NCBI GenBank assembly: GCA_039934475.1
Contig: JBDTMC010000021.1
Location: forward strand, 1-33,837
Reading direction: 5' to 3'
Source: JBDTMC01 sp039934475
Lineage (GTDB): Bacteria > Acidobacteriota > Terriglobia > Bryobacterales > Bryobacteraceae
Length of the DNA: 33,837 bases
A model generated the notes under the pieces. That model had not been told where the DNA came from and did no database searches. It saw only the letters and a list, made by a program, of their open reading frames with translations. The position numbers and the translations under genes are program-made. This document shows positions 26,645-33,440 of this stretch, one piece after another. Every line of letters begins with the position of its first letter. Position 1 is the stretch's first letter.

Positions 26645-27292
26645 CTATTGCCCGCTCTCGATGCCGAGATTTTCCTGCACCCAGCGGTGATCCATTTGCA
26701 GAATGCCGTAGTCCTTGCGCAGCGGATGGCCATTCCATTCGTCGGGCATCAGAATGCGTTTCAACGCGGGATGTCCGGCGAACTCGATCCCAAACATATC
26801 GAAGGCTTCGCGTTCCAGCCAGTCGGCCGTGAGGTGAAGGTCCACCACGCTGCTCACCGGTTCGCCATCTTTTAGCATGGTCTTGATGCGGATACGCTCG
26901 TTACGGACGAAACTGTAGAGGACGTAGATGACGTCGAACCGCGCCTCCCGTTTGGGCCAATCCACGGCCGTCACATCCACCAGGTAATCGAAGTTCTGCT
27001 CGTTCTTCAGATAATCGATCAGCGTGTGCACGGCTTCCGGTTTCACCACGAAGAAGCTCTGGCCGAGGTACGCTAACGATTCCAGGACGCCGTCGCCAAA
27101 CGTTTCCTTCACCCGCGCAGGTAAGTCGCCCTCCCACGGGGTGGACATCATTACGGCCGGAGGCTTGGGCGGCGGAGGCGCTTTGGGAGCGGCGGGCTTG
27201 GCGGCGATCGGCTTCGGGGGAGCTGCTTTCGCCTCCTCCGGAGCCTTACTCGCAGGTTCCGGGGAACCCTCGGGTTTCAATTCATCCGCCAT
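26645..27292 (-). CDS. nuoC: NADH-quinone oxidoreductase subunit C with Ala/Pro/Lys-rich N-terminal extension
   Basis: A 215-residue, 30-kDa-type subunit of the peripheral arm. The core spans about residues 50-210, with the signature WLEREAFDMFGIEFAGHPALKRILMPDEW and GHPLRKDYG. The first ~48 residues are low complexity, rich in Ala, Pro and Lys (PPKPIAAKPAAPKAPPPPKP), and not part of the usual fold. The start is supported by AGAGG five bases before the ATG. It is the first gene of the complex I cluster, with a promoter candidate just upstream; no nuoA or nuoB precedes it. Confidence 0.95.
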   Translation of the reverse strand: MADELKPEGSPEPASKAPEEAKAAPPKPIAAKPAAPKAPPPPKPPAVMMSTPWEGDLPARVKETFGDGVLESLAYLGQSFFVVKPEAVHTLIDYLKNEQNFDYLVDVTAVDWPKREARFDVIYVLYSFVRNERIRIKTMLKDGEPVSSVVDLHLTADWLEREAFDMFGIEFAGHPALKRILMPDEWNGHPLRKDYGILQMDHRWVQENLGIESGQ

Positions 27293-27318
27293 TCTTGCCT
27301 CTCTCTAGAGAAAACAAC

Positions 27319-27347
27319 GAATATCACACGAAAAAGTCCGGTGTCAA
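27319..27347 (-). promoter_or_regulatory. Candidate promoter for the complex I cluster
   Basis: On the minus strand a perfect TTGACA (27347-27342) is followed after 16 bases by GATATT (27325-27320), or after 17 by ATATTC. Transcription would begin about 20 bases before the nuoC ATG. The -35 is strong and the -10 is mediocre. Confidence 0.42.
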
Positions 27348-27371
27348 TTTTTCCAACGGGTCCGGAGGCCT

Positions 27372-27385
27372 GCCCGGAGCCGGGC
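27372..27385. terminator. Short GC hairpin between penicillin acylase gene and nuoC
   Basis: GCCCGG and CCGGGC arms around a two-base loop form a compact palindrome 86 bases after the acylase stop. It lies upstream of the nuoC promoter candidate. No T-run follows on the transcribed strand, so it is at best a weak terminator or a protein-binding palindrome. Confidence 0.25.
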
Positions 27386-27470
27386 GAGTAACGATAAGTC
27401 ATTGTAAAAGCAGCCACTTCTTCACAATTCAGATTTTCGAGTATCTTTCCCCGTTCCGCCGATATATCGC

Positions 27471-29714
27471 TCAGCGGGGGACCACTGTGAGGGTGGCCGC
27501 GGCGTCCACTTTTGTGAACAGCAGCGGGAAACTCTTGCCACTGTAATACGCCTCCCACTGGTCCTTGTAGTGCGAGTTCAAAACCTGTCCGCTCTCGCCT
27601 ACGGTCACGTTCTGAAGGCTGTTGTCCCAGTCGCTGAGGTCGGCGACGAAGCGCATAGAGGGCCCCACGCGCAGCGATCCGATCGTCTGCTTCACCGTGG
27701 TGGACGATCCACTCATATCCACAGCGCCGATCTCCATCTTCATGCCGATCCAGGGAATGCGGCCCACCACCGGGTTTGCCAGCACCAGCCGGTTCCAGCG
27801 TCCGTAGTCCCAGTTGGCGAGGCGGTCCCCCTGCATGCGCTTGCCCTCGTCCAAGGAGTCGGCCAGCACGTCGAGAATCTCTTTGTCCCAATCGTCGAAC
27901 CAGCCGGCCGGCCGCTCCGTCAGCAGCCGCCGCAGGACCCACGGCGACATGAACTCGAACCTATACTCGCTGCCCTTACGCGGCGAGGCGCGTTCGGCCA
28001 CGGCCGTCCGAAGATGGTAGTACAACAGCGTGGGAATCAGCGGTGCGGCCGTCCCCTTCTCCATCTGGCCGTTCCAGAACCGCATCAGGTTCACGGCTTC
28101 GGCAATGGTTGCATTAGCGGGTTTCTTCGCGTCGAACGCCCGCACCGCCTGCTGCGCCAGGAACATACAGAACGGCGAATAGACGTCTTTCTGAACCGAG
28201 AGCATCTCCTCCGCCTTCCAGCCATCGCGCGCTTTCAACAGAGCCTTGATCTGCCCCCATCGGTCGGGCGAGGCGAAGTTGCCGTTGATCGCATATTTGT
28301 AATCCACGGGGAACGGGCTTTGATTCGCGGTAACCAGCACACCCGACGGCGGGTTATATATCGTCGGAAGATCGTCGAACGGGATCCAGCCGGTCCATTC
28401 GTGTTCGCCGTCGCGGCCGTCCACCGGGAACTGGCCAGTGAAATTCTGGCGGATCGGGAAGCGGCCGGTGGATTGATAACCGATATTGCCCTGGCGGTCG
28501 GCATAAACGAAGTTCTGGCCGGGTCCGGGATAGGAGCGCAAGGCCTCGCGAAATTCCTGCCAGTTGGCGGCGCGATTGATCTCACTGAAGACAAAGCGGA
28601 ATTCGGCGTCGGCCGCGGCCCATCGCACAGCGTAGTTCTGCCCCGCGATCTGTTTGAAGATGGGGCCGTGGCGCGTGATCCACACCGGAACTTCTACCGG
28701 CTTGGCCCCGCGCACCGCAATCACTTCCCGCGACAGCGCGGCTTGTTCGACTTTCCCCTGGTATTCGTAGCGGCCGGTTTTAGGATCGAGGTTCTCTTTG
28801 TATAAGTCCTGGACGTCCACCATCATGTTCGTCACGCCCCAGGCGATATTGTCGTTGTGACCGACGATCACAAAAGGGGCGCCAGGCAAGGAGGCCCCTG
28901 CGACGTTCAATCCTGGAGCATTCAAGTGGACAAGGTGCCAGATGGGCGGCACGCTGTATTCAAGATGCGGATCGTTGGCCAGAAGTGGCTTGCCACTGGC
29001 CGTGTGCCTGCCGGAGATCACCCACGCGTTGGAGCCGGGCTGCGTATCGGTGCCGGTGCGCGCGGGGAAGAGATATTCCACCTTGGCGCGGTCCCCGCCT
29101 GCCATCATCGCTTCCATTCCTAGTTCCTCTCTCCAGTTGAGGGTCAGAACGCGGTACATGTAGCCGCTCACGAGCATGGTGTCCTGAACGGCCCACGGGC
29201 GCGGCTGGTAGCGGGCGAGGCTGAACTCCACTGGCAAGCGGTCGCGGTGGGTTTCGATATAGAAGTTGACTCCGCGGGCGTAGGCCGCTAGCAGCGCGCG
29301 TTCAGCCGGCTTCAGGCGGGTGAAATCGTTCTCGGCGATTCGCCGCAGGCCCAGGCGCCGTGCGTCCGTATCCACATCAACCGCCGCCGGCCCGGCAATC
29401 TCCGCCAATTCCCCAGCGGCCACGCGCCGGATTCCGTCCATTTGAAAGAGACGATCCTGCGCACAGGCATAGCCTTGCAGAAAGATGGCGTCCTCAATGG
29501 ATGCCGCGTAGATGTGGGGCACGCCGCGCGCGTCCCTGACAATCTTCGCCGCAGCACTCACCGGCGCCTGGATTTCACCATTCGTCTTCGAGATCGGACG
29601 CCAGGCGAACCAGTAGACCGTACCCACAACGGCGATCAGGAGAAGGCCAATTACGACATTGACCACGCGGAGAAGTCGGTTCAGCAGCACTTCTGACAGG
29701 ATAGCAACGGGCAC
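27471..29714 (-). CDS. Penicillin acylase family (Ntn-hydrolase) protein, membrane anchored
   Basis: A 747-residue protein starting at GTG 29714. An N-terminal membrane helix (about residues 16-37, VVNVVIGLLLIAVVGTVYWF) anchors or exports it. The alpha-chain region (KIVRDARGVPHIYA, LQGYACAQDRLFQMD) leads to the autoprocessing site QPG/SNAWVISG. Ser228 would become the N-terminal nucleophile of the beta chain. Conserved beta-chain parts include PLLANDPHLEYSVPPIWH and VGHNDNIAWGVTNM. The family cleaves amide bonds in penicillins, N-acyl-homoserine lactones or N-acyl amino acids; the substrate here cannot be told. It is transcribed in the same direction as nuoC, 178 bp upstream, but is probably a separate unit. 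Confidence 0.93.
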   Translation of the reverse strand: MPVAILSEVLLNRLLRVVNVVIGLLLIAVVGTVYWFAWRPISKTNGEIQAPVSAAAKIVRDARGVPHIYAASIEDAIFLQGYACAQDRLFQMDGIRRVAAGELAEIAGPAAVDVDTDARRLGLRRIAENDFTRLKPAERALLAAYARGVNFYIETHRDRLPVEFSLARYQPRPWAVQDTMLVSGYMYRVLTLNWREELGMEAMMAGGDRAKVEYLFPARTGTDTQPGSNAWVISGRHTASGKPLLANDPHLEYSVPPIWHLVHLNAPGLNVAGASLPGAPFVIVGHNDNIAWGVTNMMVDVQDLYKENLDPKTGRYEYQGKVEQAALSREVIAVRGAKPVEVPVWITRHGPIFKQIAGQNYAVRWAAADAEFRFVFSEINRAANWQEFREALRSYPGPGQNFVYADRQGNIGYQSTGRFPIRQNFTGQFPVDGRDGEHEWTGWIPFDDLPTIYNPPSGVLVTANQSPFPVDYKYAINGNFASPDRWGQIKALLKARDGWKAEEMLSVQKDVYSPFCMFLAQQAVRAFDAKKPANATIAEAVNLMRFWNGQMEKGTAAPLIPTLLYYHLRTAVAERASPRKGSEYRFEFMSPWVLRRLLTERPAGWFDDWDKEILDVLADSLDEGKRMQGDRLANWDYGRWNRLVLANPVVGRIPWIGMKMEIGAVDMSGSSTTVKQTIGSLRVGPSMRFVADLSDWDNSLQNVTVGESGQVLNSHYKDQWEAYYSGKSFPLLFTKVDAAATLTVVPR

Positions 29715-29756
29715 ATCCGCTCATGAATTACTTTTGCGGGTCGATATGAGTGCCAA

Positions 29757-29987
29757 ATGGACATAACAGCCGTTGCCCTGCAGGGCTTGCAGGAGGCGCA
29801 GGCACGTATCGACAAGGCGGCAGCCAACCTGTCACGGCTGAGCATTGATGCGTCGAGTGGCGACTCGGTGGATCTTAGTGCTGAGGTGATCGCGCTGCTC
29901 GCCGCGCAAGGTCAAGTGGAAACGAGTGTCGCTATCGCCAAGGGTGCGGATCAGATGCAGCAGAAGCTCCTCGACGTGCTTGCCTGA
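29757..29987 (+). CDS. Miniature flagellar rod/hook-like protein
   Basis: A 76-residue protein. Its N-terminal part (ALQGLQEAQARIDKAAANLSRLS) resembles the first helix of flagellar rod and hook proteins such as FlgC (AL.GL.AAQ.RLD.AANNIAN). Its C-terminal part (VDLSAEVIALLAAQGQVETSVAIAKGADQMQQKLLDVLA) resembles their last helix (VDL..E.V.MI.AQ..Y.AN..V...ADEM...L). The middle domain is missing, so the protein is just the two coiled-coil termini joined. No ribosome-binding site is obvious and no flagellar gene is adjacent. It may be a structural or motility accessory protein, or a degenerate remnant; the intact frame favours a real gene. Confidence 0.6.
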   Translation: MDITAVALQGLQEAQARIDKAAANLSRLSIDASSGDSVDLSAEVIALLAAQGQVETSVAIAKGADQMQQKLLDVLA

Positions 29988-29995
29988 GCGAAATT

Positions 29996-30742
29996 CTATA
30001 ACCCGAGCCGGTCCCGCAGCGCCTTGGCGCGTTCGCGGCTGACATCCACTTCCGCGCCTCCCCGCACCCGCACGCGCCAAGTGCCCGAGGCCAACCACGG
30101 ATACAACTCTTCCACGGCCTCCAGGTTGACCAGCGTGCCTCGATTGATGCGGAAGAAATCCGCGGCGGGGAGCATGGCTTCCAGGTCGGTAATGGTGCGG
30201 TCAGTCAGCAGCTTGTCGGTTGCGGTGTAGAAGAAGACCAGCTTGTCTTCCGCAGCCGCGTAGAGGATTTGACGCCGCGGCACCAGGACAATCCGCTTAC
30301 CCCGCTTGGCGGCCAGCTTCACCGGAGCCTGCGGCACGAACATGGCTTGCAGTCGCAACAACAGGGCCTGATCGAGGCGTGGGGCATCGCCTGCCAGGCG
30401 CTCCCGCACACGGTTGACGGCCCGTTCGATCGTTTCCATCGACGGCGGCTTTAACAGGTAATCGAGCGCGTTGGCCTCAAACGCTTGCACGGCATATTGG
30501 TTATAGGCGGTCACAAAGACCACCCACGGCGGTGAGGCGAGTTGGGCCAGCATCTCGAAGCCATTCAGGCCGGGCATCTCGATATCGAGGAACAGGACGT
30601 CTGGCGCCAGCGCCTCAATCTGCTCCAGACCCTCAACGCCATGCGCGGCTTCTCCGGCAATCTCGATGTCCGGGAAGGCGCTTAATAGCCGCCGCATGGC
30701 CAGTCGCGCCGGCGCTTCGTCGTCGATGATCAGGGCACGCAC
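29996..30742 (-). CDS. LytTR-family response regulator
   Basis: A 248-residue cytoplasmic regulator. GTG 30742 is chosen because GAGGAG lies six bases upstream and the protein then starts directly with RALIIDDEAPAR. The receiver domain (about 1-120) has the acidic pair in IIDDE, phospho-acceptor Asp53 (LFLDIEMPG), Thr78 and Lys98 (YLLKP). A LytTR DNA-binding domain follows (about 145-245: KRIVLVPRRQILYAAAEDK, FFRINRGTLVNLEAVEEL). Such regulators bind pairs of short direct repeats in promoters. It overlaps the upstream kinase gene by 13 bp, so the two are a translationally coupled pair. Targets are unknown. Confidence 0.93.
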   Translation of the reverse strand: MRALIIDDEAPARLAMRRLLSAFPDIEIAGEAAHGVEGLEQIEALAPDVLFLDIEMPGLNGFEMLAQLASPPWVVFVTAYNQYAVQAFEANALDYLLKPPSMETIERAVNRVRERLAGDAPRLDQALLLRLQAMFVPQAPVKLAAKRGKRIVLVPRRQILYAAAEDKLVFFYTATDKLLTDRTITDLEAMLPAADFFRINRGTLVNLEAVEELYPWLASGTWRVRVRGGAEVDVSRERAKALRDRLGL

Positions 30743-31785
30743 GATCTGCTCCTCGGAATGCGAATGAGCATACGGAAACGGCCATCGTATTCGGCCCACA
30801 TCCGGGCGCGGCCGCGGTATAGCAACTGCAGGCGGCCCGCGATCATGTCGAGCGAGTGACGTGCGTTCAACAGCACCTGTGGATCCATCGATGGAGGATC
30901 TTCTACCGGGTTCGAAACGGTCAGCGTATACGTTCCTGCGTCAGCCGTCAGGTCCACAGAAACCTCTCCGCCATCGATCAACTTCGCGATACCATGCCGC
31001 ACCGCATTCTCCACCAGCGGTTGCAGCGTGAGGGAGGGCAGCGTGAGGCCCTCGGCCGCCACCGGCGAGGGCAGCGTGTAGCGGATGCGTGAGCCGAAGC
31101 GGGCCTTCTCTATTTCCAGGTAGTCGCGTACCAAGTCCAACTCACGGGTGAGCGACACCAGCATGCCGCTGCGAGTATCCATCAGATTGCGAAACAGTCC
31201 CGCGAACCTTCCGAGCAGTTGCTGCGCCAGTTCCGGCTGCTCGGGAATCAGAGCGGAGATTGTATTGATCGTGTTGAAGAAGAAGTGCGGACGGATTTGC
31301 GATTCCAGTGCACTGAGCTTGGCCCGCGCGTCCAGAGTTCGTCTGCGCAGGCGTCGATGTTCCAGAAACAGCAAGACAAACGCGAACCAGAGGCCCAGCA
31401 GCGCGAGAAACTGCAGCAGGTCGGTAGGGCGAACGAGCGCGAGGCCCGCTTTGCGGTGGGCGAACAGCAGCAACAATGCGGCGCCGAACAGACCGGCGGC
31501 TCCGGCAGCCCCGAGGAGCCAGAATTGGCGGCGATGGTTATCTTGCCTCCAGGATTCGGGAATCAGCAGGGCCAAAGTGCACAGCAGACTCGTGAGCAGG
31601 CCCGCAACGGCCGAACCGAGCAGCACGGTGGCAGGCGGGCTGGGGAAGGAGGCGAGAGCCGCAAGCGGCCCCAACACCAGTCCGCTGAGCGCCGCGCCGG
31701 CGAACGAGAGGCGTGGAGTGGCCAACCCGCATTCCGTTCGCAGAAGGTGGGTCGTCAACACCGACAGTGTAGCAGCGGTTGTCAT
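30730..31785 (-). CDS. LytS-type sensor histidine kinase
   Basis: A 351-residue protein with four or five N-terminal membrane helices (about residues 25-142) and no recognisable extracellular sensor domain. A cytoplasmic HisKA_7TM/His_kinase-type module follows: the phospho-acceptor His167 is in LESQIRPHFFFNTINTISAL, and the ATP-binding N-box is LQPLVENAVRHGI. It phosphorylates the partner LytTR regulator downstream. The ATG at 31785 lies inside one arm of a perfect inverted repeat and overlaps the stop of a nine-codon ORF, with no Shine-Dalgarno sequence, so initiation may be controlled. The signal sensed is unknown. Confidence 0.92.
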   Translation of the reverse strand: MTTAATLSVLTTHLLRTECGLATPRLSFAGAALSGLVLGPLAALASFPSPPATVLLGSAVAGLLTSLLCTLALLIPESWRQDNHRRQFWLLGAAGAAGLFGAALLLLFAHRKAGLALVRPTDLLQFLALLGLWFAFVLLFLEHRRLRRRTLDARAKLSALESQIRPHFFFNTINTISALIPEQPELAQQLLGRFAGLFRNLMDTRSGMLVSLTRELDLVRDYLEIEKARFGSRIRYTLPSPVAAEGLTLPSLTLQPLVENAVRHGIAKLIDGGEVSVDLTADAGTYTLTVSNPVEDPPSMDPQVLLNARHSLDMIAGRLQLLYRGRARMWAEYDGRFRMLIRIPRSRSCVP

Positions 31786-31814
31786 GAGCCCAGTTTGCGC
31801 GCCGGGCTCATGAC
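31781..31814. repeat. Perfect 11-bp inverted repeat across the kinase start codon
   Basis: GTCATGAGCCC (31781-31791) and GGGCTCATGAC (31804-31814) flank a 12-base loop. In the minus-strand transcript the second arm holds the kinase AUG and the first arm holds another AUG. That first AUG opens a nine-codon ORF (MSPARKLGS, 31811-31782) whose UGA overlaps the kinase AUG. It could be an operator or an mRNA structure that hides the start. Confidence 0.8.
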
Positions 31815-31845
31815 GGGAGGGGGATTTCTGACGACTAGCGAGGAT

Positions 31846-31862
31846 TTGCGGGCGAACCGCAA
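31846..31862 (-). terminator. Hairpin after the nucleoside hydrolase gene
   Basis: TTGCGG and CCGCAA arms with a five-base loop (TTCGC on the minus strand) lie 10 bases after the stop of the nucleoside hydrolase gene. No T-run follows, so it is only a terminator-like or RNA-stabilising structure. Confidence 0.3.
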
Positions 31863-31872
31863 GTAGCAGTGG

Positions 31873-32868
31873 CTATTGAGCGGTCAGCGCCCTAATGTAC
31901 AAATCGTAGACGCGCGGAAAGTCCATATCGAGAACCACGCGTACGGGAGTAGCCGACGGTGCCAGATCGCGATCAAGCGGCTTCACCGCGCCGTACGATG
32001 AGCCGAAGGTAGAATCGACGTCGAGGTAGAGGGTTTCCGTGCGAGTGGTCAACGCTTGGTCAATCAGGTAAGTGGCCGCGAGTTCGTCCCACAGGTATCC
32101 TTGCACGTTGGGGTTTTTCAGGAAACCTGGATAGCCGTTGCCGAACTCCTCGCGATAGAGAGCGGTGATGGGCGTCTTCACCGCCACCACCTTGTCGAAG
32201 ATCTGGCGAGTGAATTGGGTGTTGTTGCAGACGTCCAAGGCGAACAGCACCTTGTTCGGAATCTCGCTGCGCAAGACAACCTGCGCCGCCTCGGGGTCGA
32301 ACCAGAAATTGAACTCGGCGGCCTTGCTGGCATTGCCGGGGACGTGGACGTTGCCACCCATGATGACAATGCCGGCGATCTTGCGCGCAATATCGGGGCG
32401 CATACGCAGCGCGACCGCGATGTTGGTGAGCGGCCCGATGGCGAGGATGGTGATTTTGCCCGGCGCGGCGTCGATAGAGCGGATGATGTAATCGATGCCA
32501 CCGTGCGGCGCATGCTCAGTGGGCAAAGGCTGACTGAAGGCGCCGTCGGTTTCAAGCGGCTTCTCCTTCTCCCCCATGGCAACCGTATGGACCAATGGTT
32601 CTTCGGTGCCGATCAGCACTGGCAGTTTGGGCAGGCCGAGCAGCCTGACGTTGCGCGACATATACCCCGCTCCGGCGCGTGCCCACACGTTCCCCGAGAC
32701 CACCGTAATGCCCTGCACATCCTTGCGCCGCGGGCTGCGAAGCAGCATCGTGAGCGCCGCGCCATCGTCGGCGAAGGCTCCGGAGTCGGTGTCGAAAATG
32801 ATTTGGGCGGAGGCGGTGGTAGCAAGCACCAGCAATCCTAAGAGCAGACGCGTAAGTTGCACCATCAT
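31873..32868 (-). CDS. Secreted inosine-uridine-preferring nucleoside hydrolase family protein
   Basis: A 331-residue protein with a signal peptide (MMVQLTRLLLGLLVLATTASAQ). Members cleave the N-glycosidic bond of ribonucleosides with a bound calcium. The calcium motif here is DTDSGAFADDGAAL (Asp26, Asp28, Asp34, Asp35), the longer loop form DTDxGxxxDD rather than DxDxGxDD. Other family parts: LAIGPLTNIAVAL, IVIMGGNVHVPGN, EFNFWFDPEAAQ and LWDELAATYLID. The ATG at 32868 overlaps the stop of the nucleotidyltransferase gene (ATGA); a second ATG follows at once. Export suggests scavenging of external nucleosides, in line with the purF neighbour (inference). Confidence 0.92.
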   Translation of the reverse strand: MMVQLTRLLLGLLVLATTASAQIIFDTDSGAFADDGAALTMLLRSPRRKDVQGITVVSGNVWARAGAGYMSRNVRLLGLPKLPVLIGTEEPLVHTVAMGEKEKPLETDGAFSQPLPTEHAPHGGIDYIIRSIDAAPGKITILAIGPLTNIAVALRMRPDIARKIAGIVIMGGNVHVPGNASKAAEFNFWFDPEAAQVVLRSEIPNKVLFALDVCNNTQFTRQIFDKVVAVKTPITALYREEFGNGYPGFLKNPNVQGYLWDELAATYLIDQALTTRTETLYLDVDSTFGSSYGAVKPLDRDLAPSATPVRVVLDMDFPRVYDLYIRALTAQ

Positions 32869-33308
32869 TCCAGTGCCTCCAGATCGGCGAGATCCTTCAG
32901 GCGCCCGCTCGCGAGTTTGTTGTGTTTCAGGTCGTCGAAGCGAATCAGCGAGACAGCCACATCGTCGATCTCAATCGTCACCCGCCTTGGATAGCACTCG
33001 CTGAACTCGACGCCGGATATCGACGTAAGTATCTCCAGCCGCAGGGGAGGCACTCCCATTCGGACCATCTGGTTCGGCTCCAAGAACGCCTCTTGCTGAG
33101 CGGACACGAACCCAAACTCGCGCAGAGCGGAGACAACCTTTGCCGCGTTCTCTGGGCTTCGGCCGACCCAGATGTCCATGTCGCCGGTGGAGCGGGAATA
33201 GCCGTAGTAGTTGACGGCATAGCCGCCTACCAGCAGGTATTCAGCGTGGTGTGAATGGAACAACTTCAATAACTCTTTGAAGTCGTTCGGTAGCCGGATC
33301 GTAGCCAT
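32865..33308 (-). CDS. Small nucleotidyltransferase (MNT/AbiEii-like fold)
   Basis: A 147-residue cytoplasmic protein with the minimal nucleotidyltransferase signature: LLVGGYAVNYYGYSRSTGDMDIWV, giving Gly28-Gly29 and the metal-binding pair Asp43-x-Asp45. A later RLEILTSISGVEF strand supplies the third acidic position. A C-terminal LIRFDDLKHNKLASGRLKDLADLEAL segment is typical of this group. Relatives are found in toxin-antitoxin or abortive-infection-type pairs, but also as orphan genes. Its start lies 68 bp inside the upstream small gene. The substrate nucleotide and target are unknown. Confidence 0.82.
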   Translation of the reverse strand: MATIRLPNDFKELLKLFHSHHAEYLLVGGYAVNYYGYSRSTGDMDIWVGRSPENAAKVVSALREFGFVSAQQEAFLEPNQMVRMGVPPLRLEILTSISGVEFSECYPRRVTIEIDDVAVSLIRFDDLKHNKLASGRLKDLADLEALE

Positions 33309-33438
33309 AAGCGAGTTGACGGAGATATTCGAGGGCCTCGAAGCGCTCCTCTGGGGTCTTCAACATCCAGTAGGCACGGTCGTTGGTTCGGGACGTGAGA
33401 GGAACGATTTCCATCGGACCGCGCTCGAGCTTGTACAT
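33241..33438 (-). CDS. Small conserved-type protein paired with the nucleotidyltransferase
   Basis: A 65-residue, acidic and basic helical protein with a WMLKTPEERFEALEYLRQLAYGYDPATERLQR core. Similar small proteins are, from memory, often encoded directly before small nucleotidyltransferases like the next gene. It starts 2 bp after the purF stop, with GGTGGG about six bases before the ATG, and its last 68 bp overlap the nucleotidyltransferase gene in another frame. It may be an antitoxin-like partner or an adaptor; no catalytic motif or membrane segment is visible. Confidence 0.7.
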   Translation of the reverse strand: MYKLERGPMEIVPLTSRTNDRAYWMLKTPEERFEALEYLRQLAYGYDPATERLQRVIEVVPFTPR

Positions 33439-33440
33439 GG

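Noticed and set aside
27570..28805. 411-residue open frame opposite the penicillin acylase gene
   Set aside because: Antisense shadow in GC-rich DNA; the acylase frame has clear family motifs and a catalytic serine.
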